In this document: positions 1-8,295 of the stretch, piece by piece
Layout of the letters: each line of letters begins with the position of its first letter
How positions within the stretch are numbered: position 1 is the first letter of the stretch
Source of the DNA: Rhodoferax sp.
Lineage (GTDB): Bacteria > Pseudomonadota > Gammaproteobacteria > Burkholderiales > Burkholderiaceae_C
DNA length: 51,306 nucleotides
Reading direction: 5' to 3'
Assembly (NCBI RefSeq): GCF_028689305.1
Contig: NZ_JAQTWM010000016.1
Location: forward strand, 1 to 51,306
Made by a program: the position numbers and the translations under genes
The notes under the pieces: model-generated
Told to the model about the DNA's origin: nothing
The model's input: only the letters and a program-made list of their open reading frames with translations
Database searches by the model: none

Positions 1-131
1 CGCGCCGTCGGGCTGGCGATGCTGACACGCCAGTCCTTGTCACCCAAAAGGGTGAGGCGACTGAGCATGCCAAACGCGATCAATGAGTCAAGCTCATTGA
101 AACCTTCAAACGTCAGGATGGCAATGTGCAT
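1..131 (-). CDS. DJ-1/PfpI-like protein, N-terminal part only
   Basis: The minus-strand frame starts at the ATG at 131 and runs off the left edge after about 43 codons. The visible N-terminus (MHIAILTFEGFNELDSLIAF...) has the first beta strand and the F-E-G-F-x-E-L-D pattern of the DJ-1/PfpI (class I glutamine amidotransferase-like) superfamily. The nucleophile cysteine would lie beyond the edge, so the subtype cannot be judged. It begins 8 bases after the stop of the transaminase gene on the same strand, so the two are probably cotranscribed. The family includes isonitrile hydratases, deglycase-like proteins and regulators; no specific role can be assigned here. Confidence 0.65.
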   Translation of the reverse strand, partial: MHIAILTFEGFNELDSLIAFGMLSRLTLLGDKDWRVSIASPTA

Positions 132-139
132 ACCGGGTG

Positions 140-1489
140 TCACGCCGTGGCGTTGATGCACTCACCCAGCGCATTCACCAGGCTGTCAATCTGCTCGGGT
201 GTGCTGATGAACGGCGGGGCGAGCTGGATGGTGTCGCCGCCATAGCGCACGTAGAAGCCTTTTTGCAGCATCGCCATGGCAATCTCGTAAGGCCGCTTGG
301 CGGGTTCGCCGGGCAGCGCGGCAATCGTCAAACCAGCGGCCAGGCCGTAGTTGCGAATGTCGGCCACGTGTTTGGTCCCCTTGAGGCTGTGCACGGCGTT
401 CTCGAAGTGTGGGGCCAAGGCCTTGACGCGGTCGATCATGTTCTCGCGCTGCAGAATGTCCAGCGTGGCCAGGCCGACGGCGCAGGGCACCGGGTGGGCC
501 GAGTAGGTGTAGCCGTGGGCAAATTCCAGCATGTAGTCTGGCCCGCCGGTGGCCATGAAGGTGTCGTAAATGGCCTTGCTGGCCAGCACCGCGCCCAGCG
601 GCTGGGCACCGTTGGTGATCTGCTTGGCGCAGTTCATGATGTCGGGCGTGACCCCAAACGCCTCGGCCCCGGTCCACGCGCCCATGCGGCCAAAGCCGGT
701 GATGACCTCGTCAAAAATCAGCAGAATGTTGTGCGCGGTGCAGATGTCGCGCAGGCGTTTCAGGTAGCCCTTGGGCGGAATCACCACACCGGCTGAGCCC
801 GACATGGGTTCGACAATCACGGCGGCGATGTTGCTGGCATCGTGCAGGGCAATCAGCTTGAGCAAGTCATCGGCCAGCTCGGCACCGGTCTCCGGCATGC
901 CGCGCACAAACGAGCCTGCGGGTGGTTGGGTGTGCGGCAGGTGGTCCGCCGCAATGCCCTGGCCAAACACCTTGCGGTTGCCGCCAATGCCGCCGACCGA
1001 AATGCCGCCAAAGTTCACGCCGTGGTAACCTTTTTCGCGGCCAATCAGCAGACTCTTGCTGGCCTGACCTTTGGCACGCCAGTAGGCCCGCGCCATCTTC
1101 AGCGAGGTGTCAGCCGACTCGGAGCCCGAGCCGGTGAAGAACACATAGTCCAGCCCGGCGGGGGTGAGTTCCTTGAGCTTGTTGGCCAGCGCAAAAGACA
1201 GCGGGTGGCCGAACTGGAAGGCTGGGGAGTAGTCCAGCGTGGCGAGCTGGCGTGTCGCGGCTTCGGTGATCTCGGCGCGGCCATGGCCCAGGCCGCAGGT
1301 CCACAGACCTGACAAGCCATCGAATATCTTGCGGCCATCCGCGTCGATGTAGTAACAACCTTCGGCCCCCACCATCATGCGCGGGTTGGCTTTGAAATTG
1401 CGATTGGCCGTGAAAGGCATCCAGTGGGCATCGAGCCAGGCGGCATCGAGTCGGGGTTGGGTCAAGGCTTTGGCATCGGTCAGGTTCAT
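140..1489 (-). CDS. omega-amino acid (beta-alanine):pyruvate transaminase, class III
   Basis: This is a 449-residue class III PLP aminotransferase, the usual length for bacterial omega-amino acid:pyruvate transaminases. Visible features are the phosphate-binding S-G-S-E-S stretch at about 121-125, the cofactor aspartate in the IFDEV motif (D260), and the PLP lysine K289 in the CAKQITNGAQPLGAV block typical of this subfamily. The family moves the amino group of beta-alanine or other omega-amino acids to pyruvate, giving malonic semialdehyde and alanine in the cytoplasm. It is divergent from the LysR gene at 1585, its likely regulator, and is followed closely by a PfpI-like gene. The exact amino donor cannot be read from sequence. 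Confidence 0.88.
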   Translation of the reverse strand: MNLTDAKALTQPRLDAAWLDAHWMPFTANRNFKANPRMMVGAEGCYYIDADGRKIFDGLSGLWTCGLGHGRAEITEAATRQLATLDYSPAFQFGHPLSFALANKLKELTPAGLDYVFFTGSGSESADTSLKMARAYWRAKGQASKSLLIGREKGYHGVNFGGISVGGIGGNRKVFGQGIAADHLPHTQPPAGSFVRGMPETGAELADDLLKLIALHDASNIAAVIVEPMSGSAGVVIPPKGYLKRLRDICTAHNILLIFDEVITGFGRMGAWTGAEAFGVTPDIMNCAKQITNGAQPLGAVLASKAIYDTFMATGGPDYMLEFAHGYTYSAHPVPCAVGLATLDILQRENMIDRVKALAPHFENAVHSLKGTKHVADIRNYGLAAGLTIAALPGEPAKRPYEIAMAMLQKGFYVRYGGDTIQLAPPFISTPEQIDSLVNALGECINATA

Positions 1490-1584
1490 GGCAGGAAGTC
1501 CTTCAAGGGTGGCGACAAGGTGCTGATTTTGAGCAGTGTTTTACTCTTATGATTGACTAACTATCACTACTTGGTTGCTGATTC
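1490..1584. promoter_or_regulatory. divergent promoter region, transaminase / LysR regulator
   Basis: This 95-base gap separates two divergent start codons. It is much richer in A and T than the flanking genes (for example around 1540-1575). In LysR systems with this layout the regulator normally binds such a gap and controls both directions. I could not fix one T-N11-A box with confidence, so the region is annotated as a whole. Confidence 0.5.
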
Positions 1585-2523
1585 ATGCAAGTAAAAACCC
1601 GCGCTGCCCTGGGCCAGCTGAGCGACATGGACATCCGTTTGCTGCGGGTGTTCAAAACCGTGGTGGACTGTGGCGGCATGAGCGCTGCCGAACTGGAGCT
1701 CAATATCGGCACCTCCACCGTCAGCCGCCACATCAAGGACCTGGAAACCCGCCTGGGCCTGACCCTGTGCCGCCGGGGCCGCGCCGGTTTTGCGCTGACC
1801 CCCGAGGGCGAGCAGATTTATGCCGAGACCCTGCGCCTGCTCAGCGGCGTGGACGCCTTCCGCAGCCGGGTCGACGAAATCCACCAGCGCATGGGCGGCG
1901 AGCTGCACATTGCCGTGTTTGACAAAACCGCCAGCAACCCCGCTGCCCACCTGGGTGAGGCGATTGCGCTGTTCCAGGCCCAGGCCCCTGATGTCAACCT
2001 GCACCTGCATGTGGCGCCGCTGAATGTGATTGAGCGTGGTGTGCTGGATGGCCAGTTCCAGGTCGGCATCGTCCCTGGTCATCGCAGCGCCAGCACCCTG
2101 GCCTACGACGAGTTGTTCACCGAAACCATGTATCTGTACTGCGGGCAGGCCCATCCCCTGTTTGCGGCGGAACCTGCGCGGGAGCCGGCCCACTGGGCCG
2201 CGCTGCGCCAGCATCGTTTTGCCGGCCTGGGTTACCACTCGCCGAACATGGAACTGGCGCAGCAGGTCCACCTGGCGCGCCAGGCCACAGGCTACGACCA
2301 GGAGTCGATCGCCACCCTGATTCTTTCGGGCCGTTTCCTGGGCTTTTTACCGGACCACTATGCTGAAAGTTTTGTGCGTCAGGGCCGGCTGCGTGCCTTG
2401 CGGCCACAGGTCTTCAGCTACAGCTGCAGCTTTTTTGGCATCGTGCGCGCCTCGCCCCAGGCTGCCCGGGTGACGCTGGCTTTCCAGGCCTGCCTGCGCC
2501 AAGCGCATGCCAGTGGGGGTTGA
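1585..2523 (+). CDS. LysR-family transcriptional regulator
   Basis: This 312-residue protein has the standard LysR layout. The N-terminal winged helix-turn-helix (about residues 15-75: MDIRLLRVFKTVVDCGGMSA, then SAAELELNIGTSTVSRHIK) is followed by a substrate-binding domain from about 105 onward. The ATG at 1585 is chosen; an internal ATG at 1627 (MDIRLLRVF) would also keep the HTH but has no clear ribosome site. The gene is divergent from the omega-amino acid transaminase, so it is probably that gene's regulator, with an amino acid or its derivative as effector (inference). It converges with the NACHT gene, with 39 bases between their stops. Confidence 0.88.
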   Translation: MQVKTRAALGQLSDMDIRLLRVFKTVVDCGGMSAAELELNIGTSTVSRHIKDLETRLGLTLCRRGRAGFALTPEGEQIYAETLRLLSGVDAFRSRVDEIHQRMGGELHIAVFDKTASNPAAHLGEAIALFQAQAPDVNLHLHVAPLNVIERGVLDGQFQVGIVPGHRSASTLAYDELFTETMYLYCGQAHPLFAAEPAREPAHWAALRQHRFAGLGYHSPNMELAQQVHLARQATGYDQESIATLILSGRFLGFLPDHYAESFVRQGRLRALRPQVFSYSCSFFGIVRASPQAARVTLAFQACLRQAHASGG

Positions 2524-2562
2524 GTTGGCCCTGGCGCTGTCATGTTCAGGCTCGGAGGCGGT

Positions 2563-5500
2563 TCAATCGGGAATCGAGATGTCCAGGACAAACACCCGGA
2601 TGTTCTGGTTGTTGGTTTTTTGAGTGGTTTCAAGTTGCAAGCAGGCTTGCAGGTCGGCTGGCGTGTTTGTGGGGTTGTTGGGATGCAATTTGGGCTTGGC
2701 TGCCTTTCCGCGGTTACTGCCCAACCACAGCACCAGATAGACGCCCTGGTGATGGCAGCGGGGCTCGCTGGCGTATTGCTTGGCGAGTTGTTTTGTTGCT
2801 GCAGTCCACAAATCCCGGTTCCAGTCGCCTTTGATTTCGATGGGCAACAGCATCTCTTGGTGTGCGGCAGTTTGTACCCGGAGCACGATGTCCGACTGGT
2901 TTTGAGCACCGTGCTGGTTTTCGATGGCAACCGATATGTCGAAGTCTTTGAGATCGGCACGCAGCCATTCCGCAATGGCATTGCGGCATTCGGGCTCCGG
3001 GCGGTGCGGTGCTTGCGGGTGTTTTCCTGCCGCGTCAACCGTCCAGAACCTGTTCAATCGGTTGGTGTCACTGTTGCGTAGTGTCTGCTGCAAGGTGTGC
3101 AGCGCATCCAGCGCAACCGCCATCAAGTCAGCCGGATTGGCCGGTGTTTTGTTTTGCAGCGTCAGTGCCACCTGTCGGGGTGTTGGTAATGCAAAAGCCT
3201 TCTCTGCTCTGGCCTGGGCTTGTCGCGACAGCGTCTCTTCGAGTCGGTGCTTCCAATGGTTCAAAGCGGGCTCGGTCAACAGGTGTTGAAGTTCTTGCTG
3301 AGCGGCTTCGCTGGTGTCGTTTCGCATAGCAGCCAGCAGTTGATGGAGGAACGAGCGCCCCTCGTCCTTTTTGCCAATCGTATTGATGCCTTCTGGTCTT
3401 TCGGAAGGGCACAGCGGACCAAAAATCCGGAACAACAGCCCAAGCGTGGCGGCATCCCATCCAGGCAGTGGCTCCGGGGTGCCACCGTAGCGGCGCAGGT
3501 GGGCAATGAAGCCCAATAGCTCGGTTTGTTCAATCTGCCTCTTGTTCAGCAAACTCTGCAGCAGAGGTGCGAAGGTCGGGTGATCCACCCAAAGGCCCGC
3601 CATGAGCAGATAACCTGTTTGCAGAGAGCCCAGCGATTTCCGTTTTAGCCGCTCAGCCAGCATGTGGCTGACCTCAGCGGGTGCACATTGCGCCAGCACA
3701 AGGTCGAGCACCTGCACAAATTCGGGGAAGTCATATTCCCTGACTTTGCTGGGCCACTTCAAGAGGATGCGCGGAAGCAGGCGCAACGCCATGGGGCGCA
3801 AGGCAGCCTCATGCCGCAATAAGCTGATTTGCGGGATGCGAATGATTTTTCTGGATCGAAGGCTGCTTTCACACAACGACCACCACACTGATTCAACCCA
3901 ATCCGGTTGGCGTTCGGCCAAGGCCAGGAACCATTTGTGCGTGGAACTGTGATGTAGGAGGAAAAGGGTCAGCACCGCTTTGAGCCGTTCCTCGCCCAAG
4001 TCGAACAATTGCTGCGGGTTCTTTGTGAATAGCTGTTGGGCGGCGAGCAGACAGGGCAGCTCAATGTTCAAGATCTGGCTCGTCTTGTGGCTCTTGACTG
4101 CGCTGGTTGCTTGATTGGATGTCAGTTGGGTGAGGATCGTTTGGTAGCCCTGGCGGGTGGCTTCATCCAGCTCGGGGTGTTTCTCTCGCCACTGGTCGAA
4201 CAGGTGTCCATCAGGACCCCCGCCGTAACCAGAGTCCTTCATATCTGCCCATGCAGCTTCACTGAGGTAGCTGAGTAGTTTGCCATTACGTACATCGTCT
4301 AAATGATCCAGCAAATAGCGACGGTTCCTTTCGTTCAGTTCATGCCGGTCTGCTTCTGTATCGCGGTATTTCTTGTCTTGAAGCCAGTGTTTTCGCCGCC
4401 AGTTGTCGTCGCTCAAAGATGAAGACAGCAGTGGTTCAAGTGCCGCGCAGAGAACATGGCTGTGCCTTGCCGCGTTTTCCAAGTCATTAAGCGTGATGTC
4501 ACTGTCTTTTTGGTCAATCCACCAGAAAGCGGTGGTCAGGCAATCCTGCGCTTTGACCGGTTCATCATTGGTTTCTAAAGCCTTGGCTTGCTCCAGCCAG
4601 AACGCGCCCATGCCTCTTGGTAGGGTGTCCATTGGAAAATGGTGCTGAGCCGTCCAACTGCTCGCGCCTTCGCGAACCTGGTGTGCCATCACCTGTTTGA
4701 TCAGGTTCGGATGCGCGCGATACCATTCGTTTAAACGTTGGATATTTGCCGCGTTCAGATGGCGGAATGGTGCTGTCTTGGTGTCGTTATCGAAGAACAT
4801 CAAGAGCCAACTCGAAAGTTTGGCTACTTCAATCTCAGCACCAAAGGTCAGTATGGCGGTGACAGCCAAGGTTTCCAATCCCTCAAGTTGGTGACTTGCC
4901 ATTGCAAAGCCGTTTTGGGAGAAGGTGTTGGCATCCACAGCGCGCTCCAGGGCCTCCATCAACTCCGGCAAGAGATTCAACGGTGTTTGTTTGGGGATGT
5001 AGTACCCCCAGAACATGGGAAAACCTGGCTGGTAACCCGAAAGATGGGTTGACTTGAGAAAGCCAAGCACTTGCGAAGGCCGGATGTGTTCCGGGTAGAG
5101 GTGTCGCAGCAAGCTGTCGGTCAAGCGACCTCTGGGTTCGCTCAACGTCCCGTGGTGAATGTCCTCCAGCAGCGCCGTCAGCACCGAGTGGTGCGAGTTG
5201 TGTCTGTAGAGCGCTTGGAGCGCTATGCTGCGGTCGCCTTCGCTCAAGTTTTCGTCCCGGACCAGTTGAAGCAGGATCGGTTCCCAACGCGTGTCAGCGG
5301 GCAAGTGAATCAGCGCACACAGCAACACATCGGCTACCAAGCTCTGCTGGCTGGTTGGGTGAGCGATTTTTCTGAAGGACTGCAGCCACGCCGTCACAAA
5401 GTCTTGCATATCGGCTTGCACCAACGGCACATGAGCTGCAGCCTTTTGCCACAGATTGCCCTCGCTCCTTGCTCTGGGGTTCACTGCCAGTTGTTCGATC

Positions 5501-6705
5501 AAAGCCTGCTTGGCGCTGGGTGAGAGCAAGTGCAAATCGCCATAGTCCAGCACCGCAGCCGGGTCTGCCTCGAAGATTGTTGCGCGCATCGGTTCGCTCA
5601 GCGCGGCCAACCAGCCCGCAAGGCCGCGCAAGTTGCTCACCAGGTTTTGGGACGATGCCAGCATCAACGCAGAGACTCGGCTGACCAACAGTCCCCCGTG
5701 TGCGATCCGTCCGGCGATGTGACGCGCGGCCAGGTATTCGGCCACGGTGCGGTGGGTTGCGGTGTAACCCCTGGGTTTGGTGAATAACCGGCGCTGCAAC
5801 ACCTGCTGGATGGCATTTGCTGAAAAACTGTTGGCAGGTAAGGCATCCAGCACCTCGGGCAGTCGCAGGCTTGCGAGGGTATTTAGGCTCAGTGTGTCAT
5901 CGGCCATTTCATTCTGGTTGCTCAAGAGCATGAGTGCACACAACCAGCCTGCGGCATCTAGCAAGACCGCATCACTCAGCAGCGCGGCGGATTGCTGCGC
6001 TCGGGCGTGGCGTTGGTTGCTCTCCGTCACCAGTTTTTGGCAGGCCAGCTCATAGGCCTCACGGCGGGTCTGTGGCCACTGGTTATGGTTGGTCTTGACG
6101 GCGGCTGCCAGCAAGAGGAGAGACTGCGGGTTGCCGAGCATGTCGCCGAATCCCAAGGTCTGCGCTTGTTGCTCGAAGGTACTCACGTCCTGGACACCTT
6201 CGTGTTCCAGTACAGCGTGGCGCTGCTCGGGTGTGAGCGGGTTCAGTGCAAAAACCCGAACACGTTGTCCTTGCGCTACTGTAGCCAGGTCTTGCGCGTC
6301 AGTGGCGTACCAGTCGGCGGCTCGGCAAGCCACGCCAAATCGCTTCAGCTGGCTTTGGGCAATGCTGCGGCGCAGTTCTTTCCATACCGTGGTGTCGCCG
6401 CTGGCGCGGGCTTCATCCAGTGCGTCGATGAAAACAGGGAGTTTTGCATTTTGCATAGGCATGGCGAGAACGATGAAGTCGTTGACCGTCATCGGTTTGC
6501 CGTGTTCCCCCAGCGCCAACGCTGCCAAGGCTTTCATCGTTTCGGATTTGCCCATGCCCGGCTCACCCAGGAGCACAAATACGGGGATAGTCACCAACTC
6601 GCGAATGGTGATGACCGGGTGTGATCCCGGGTTGGACGGGTTGTCTTCGGCGGGCAAAAGCTCGGTGCAGGTTCGCGCCAAGGGATCAACGGCGTACGCG
6701 CTCAT
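2563..6705 (-). CDS. NACHT-type STAND ATPase with C-terminal PD-(D/E)XK nuclease motif
   Basis: This very large protein is 1380 residues from the ATG at 6705, which overlaps the upstream stop as ATGA; an in-frame ATG at 6720 would add five residues. Close to the N-terminus is a P-loop, GEPGMGKS (about 47-54), followed by a NACHT-style Walker B, LPVFIDALDEA (about 89-99). A long helical region without recognisable domains fills the middle, probably the winged-helix and solenoid sensor part usual in STAND proteins. Near the C-terminus SDIVL, then about 18 residues later IEIKGDW, gives the D...ExK pattern of PD-(D/E)XK nucleases (D1272, E1290, K1292 in this numbering). A role as an NLR-like sensor with a nuclease effector, as in bacterial antiphage NACHT and Avs proteins, is inference. 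GC content is lower than in the flanking metabolic genes. Confidence 0.75.
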   Translation of the reverse strand: MSAYAVDPLARTCTELLPAEDNPSNPGSHPVITIRELVTIPVFVLLGEPGMGKSETMKALAALALGEHGKPMTVNDFIVLAMPMQNAKLPVFIDALDEARASGDTTVWKELRRSIAQSQLKRFGVACRAADWYATDAQDLATVAQGQRVRVFALNPLTPEQRHAVLEHEGVQDVSTFEQQAQTLGFGDMLGNPQSLLLLAAAVKTNHNQWPQTRREAYELACQKLVTESNQRHARAQQSAALLSDAVLLDAAGWLCALMLLSNQNEMADDTLSLNTLASLRLPEVLDALPANSFSANAIQQVLQRRLFTKPRGYTATHRTVAEYLAARHIAGRIAHGGLLVSRVSALMLASSQNLVSNLRGLAGWLAALSEPMRATIFEADPAAVLDYGDLHLLSPSAKQALIEQLAVNPRARSEGNLWQKAAAHVPLVQADMQDFVTAWLQSFRKIAHPTSQQSLVADVLLCALIHLPADTRWEPILLQLVRDENLSEGDRSIALQALYRHNSHHSVLTALLEDIHHGTLSEPRGRLTDSLLRHLYPEHIRPSQVLGFLKSTHLSGYQPGFPMFWGYYIPKQTPLNLLPELMEALERAVDANTFSQNGFAMASHQLEGLETLAVTAILTFGAEIEVAKLSSWLLMFFDNDTKTAPFRHLNAANIQRLNEWYRAHPNLIKQVMAHQVREGASSWTAQHHFPMDTLPRGMGAFWLEQAKALETNDEPVKAQDCLTTAFWWIDQKDSDITLNDLENAARHSHVLCAALEPLLSSSLSDDNWRRKHWLQDKKYRDTEADRHELNERNRRYLLDHLDDVRNGKLLSYLSEAAWADMKDSGYGGGPDGHLFDQWREKHPELDEATRQGYQTILTQLTSNQATSAVKSHKTSQILNIELPCLLAAQQLFTKNPQQLFDLGEERLKAVLTLFLLHHSSTHKWFLALAERQPDWVESVWWSLCESSLRSRKIIRIPQISLLRHEAALRPMALRLLPRILLKWPSKVREYDFPEFVQVLDLVLAQCAPAEVSHMLAERLKRKSLGSLQTGYLLMAGLWVDHPTFAPLLQSLLNKRQIEQTELLGFIAHLRRYGGTPEPLPGWDAATLGLLFRIFGPLCPSERPEGINTIGKKDEGRSFLHQLLAAMRNDTSEAAQQELQHLLTEPALNHWKHRLEETLSRQAQARAEKAFALPTPRQVALTLQNKTPANPADLMAVALDALHTLQQTLRNSDTNRLNRFWTVDAAGKHPQAPHRPEPECRNAIAEWLRADLKDFDISVAIENQHGAQNQSDIVLRVQTAAHQEMLLPIEIKGDWNRDLWTAATKQLAKQYASEPRCHHQGVYLVLWLGSNRGKAAKPKLHPNNPTNTPADLQACLQLETTQKTNNQNIRVFVLDISIPD

Positions 6706-8060
6706 GGCTCTGGCAACCAATGGCTGGCGGGCTGGGTGAGCGCGTCCGCCAGGGCGAAATCGTCTCCGCCGAGCACCTCGGTGCGGATGTTCAGTCGCGC
6801 ATGCTTTTCGGCGAAGACGCGCAAGCCCTTTCGGGCGCTTTGGTTGTGTGCAGCAGACTTCACTTCGAGTGCGGCAATGCGGTCACCGTGTTGCAAGACA
6901 AAGTCCACCTCAAAGGGGCTCTCTCGCCAGTAGGCCACGCGCATGCCATCAACGGCAGAGTTGAGCAAGTGGGCGCCGATGCTGCTTTCCACCAAGTGGC
7001 CCCAGAGCGCATGGTCGGCCCGGGCTTGGGCGAAGGTTTTGCCACAGTACACCGACACGAAGGCGGTGTTGAGCACGTTCAGTTTGGGTGGGGCGGCGCG
7101 CTGCCTGATCACCTGGGCGGCGTATTTCTCCAGCCCGGCCAGCAGCCCCGCCGCGCGCAGCAGCTTGAGGTAGTGCGTCAAGGTGGTGGTGTTGCCTGCG
7201 TCGTTGAGCTGCACCAGCAGTTTGGTCAAGGCGACGATCTGGCCCGAATACGAGCAACCCAGTTCAAAGAGCTGGCGCAGGACGGCTGGTTTTTCGATGC
7301 GGGCGAGTGCCAGGATGTCTTTCACCAGATTGGGCTCAATCAGACTGTGAAGAACTTCGTCGCGCCAGCGCAGTTCTTGCCCCTGGATGACCAGTGGCGC
7401 CGGTCCCGGGTAGCCGCCGAAGTAGATGTATTGGTCGAGTGTGAAGCCAAAACAGTCACGCATTTCGCTGTACGACCAGTGCGTCATTTCCAGCAGCTCA
7501 AAGCGGCCCATCAGGCTTTCGCTCAAGCCGCGTTGCATCAGCAGCGGGGCGGAGCCCAGCACCACAACGTGCATGGCAAACCCTTGGGCGCGATCCTGGT
7601 CCCACAGACCTTTGACCACGCCAGACCAGTTGGGAATGTGCTGTATCTCGTCGAACACCAGCGCATAGGGGGGCGGGGCAGTGTCTGGGGCCTTGGTCTG
7701 GGGTGGCTTGCCTGCCAGCAGGGCTTGCATGGACTGGTTGTACCAGGAGCGGGCGGCCTGTCGTGCCGCTTGCCAGCGCTCAATCAACCACTTTTCGTCG
7801 CGTGTGGTGTCGCTGCCGGAGCGAAACACCAGACCAGACCCGGTCTCGGTGCTGAAATCTGTGGGCAGATCATTGACGCTGGAGGTGGGGGCATCGACCG
7901 CATGGAATTGATAGGATGCTTGCGGTCGCCCCCGTAGCACCTGATGGACGGCAGTTGTTTTGCCGATTTGCCTGGGACCGGCCACAACGATGAGGCGGCG
8001 GACGGGTTCAGCCATTCGCTCTTGAAGCTGGAGGGACGCTGCGCGCTGGTAGTTTTCCAT
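6702..8060 (-). CDS. AAA_14 / DUF4143-type ATP-binding protein
   Basis: This 452-residue protein has a P-loop GPRQIGKTT at 28-36, Walker B ALVFDEIQHI at 133-142, a sensor-like VVVLGSAPLL at about 166-175 and the ESLMGRFELL block seen in ATPases with a C-terminal DUF4143 domain. The C-terminal part carries EVDFVL then ALEVKSA (D386, E399, K401), the PD-(D/E)XK-like pattern of DUF4143. The stretch between Walker A and B is about 50 residues longer than I expect for this family, with a helical insert near 88-115. Its stop overlaps the start of the NACHT gene as ATGA, so the pair is translationally coupled. The family is common in mobile and defence contexts and its biochemical role is unclear. 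The ATG sits directly next to an inverted repeat. Confidence 0.78.
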   Translation of the reverse strand: MENYQRAASLQLQERMAEPVRRLIVVAGPRQIGKTTAVHQVLRGRPQASYQFHAVDAPTSSVNDLPTDFSTETGSGLVFRSGSDTTRDEKWLIERWQAARQAARSWYNQSMQALLAGKPPQTKAPDTAPPPYALVFDEIQHIPNWSGVVKGLWDQDRAQGFAMHVVVLGSAPLLMQRGLSESLMGRFELLEMTHWSYSEMRDCFGFTLDQYIYFGGYPGPAPLVIQGQELRWRDEVLHSLIEPNLVKDILALARIEKPAVLRQLFELGCSYSGQIVALTKLLVQLNDAGNTTTLTHYLKLLRAAGLLAGLEKYAAQVIRQRAAPPKLNVLNTAFVSVYCGKTFAQARADHALWGHLVESSIGAHLLNSAVDGMRVAYWRESPFEVDFVLQHGDRIAALEVKSAAHNQSARKGLRVFAEKHARLNIRTEVLGGDDFALADALTQPASHWLPEP

Positions 8061-8061
8061 A

Positions 8062-8081
8062 ATTGAGTTATTTTACTCAAT
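8062..8081 (-). promoter_or_regulatory. perfect inverted repeat at the start of the DUF4143-NACHT operon
   Basis: ATTGAGT (8062-8068) and ACTCAAT (8075-8081) form a perfect 7-base inverted repeat around a 6-base AT spacer. It lies one base upstream of the ATG at 8060, where a ribosome site would be expected. No AGGAGG-like sequence is seen. It could be an operator occluding the start or a small RNA hairpin hiding it; the sequence cannot distinguish these. Confidence 0.5.
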
Positions 8082-8295
8082 CAAAAACAAGCCAAAAAGC
8101 GTTTGCTGTACTGCGGTGGCTCGTTGGACCGTTAGATGCGCTCATAGGCTATCTATTGGATAGGATAGGGATAGTTTTTCGTATATTTCACCAACGGGCT
8201 GACGTGCCCGGACGGGACGTCAGCTGCTTAAAATCATTGCGCCCGCGTTGGAAAAATCCAGGAAAAACATATGACACAACTGCAGGACCACTGAC
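8082..8295. other. intergenic region between the divergent NACHT operon and GGDEF/EAL gene
   Basis: About 214 bases carry no convincing gene. The stretch near 8140-8180 is AT-rich with repeated GGATAG units (around 8157-8174) and is the likely place for promoters of both divergent units. No terminator, tRNA or riboswitch was recognised. Confidence 0.35.

Noticed and set aside
137..796. Long plus-strand frames opposite the transaminase gene
   Set aside because: They are antisense shadows of a well-supported gene, with low-complexity Arg/Gly/His composition and no recognisable domain.
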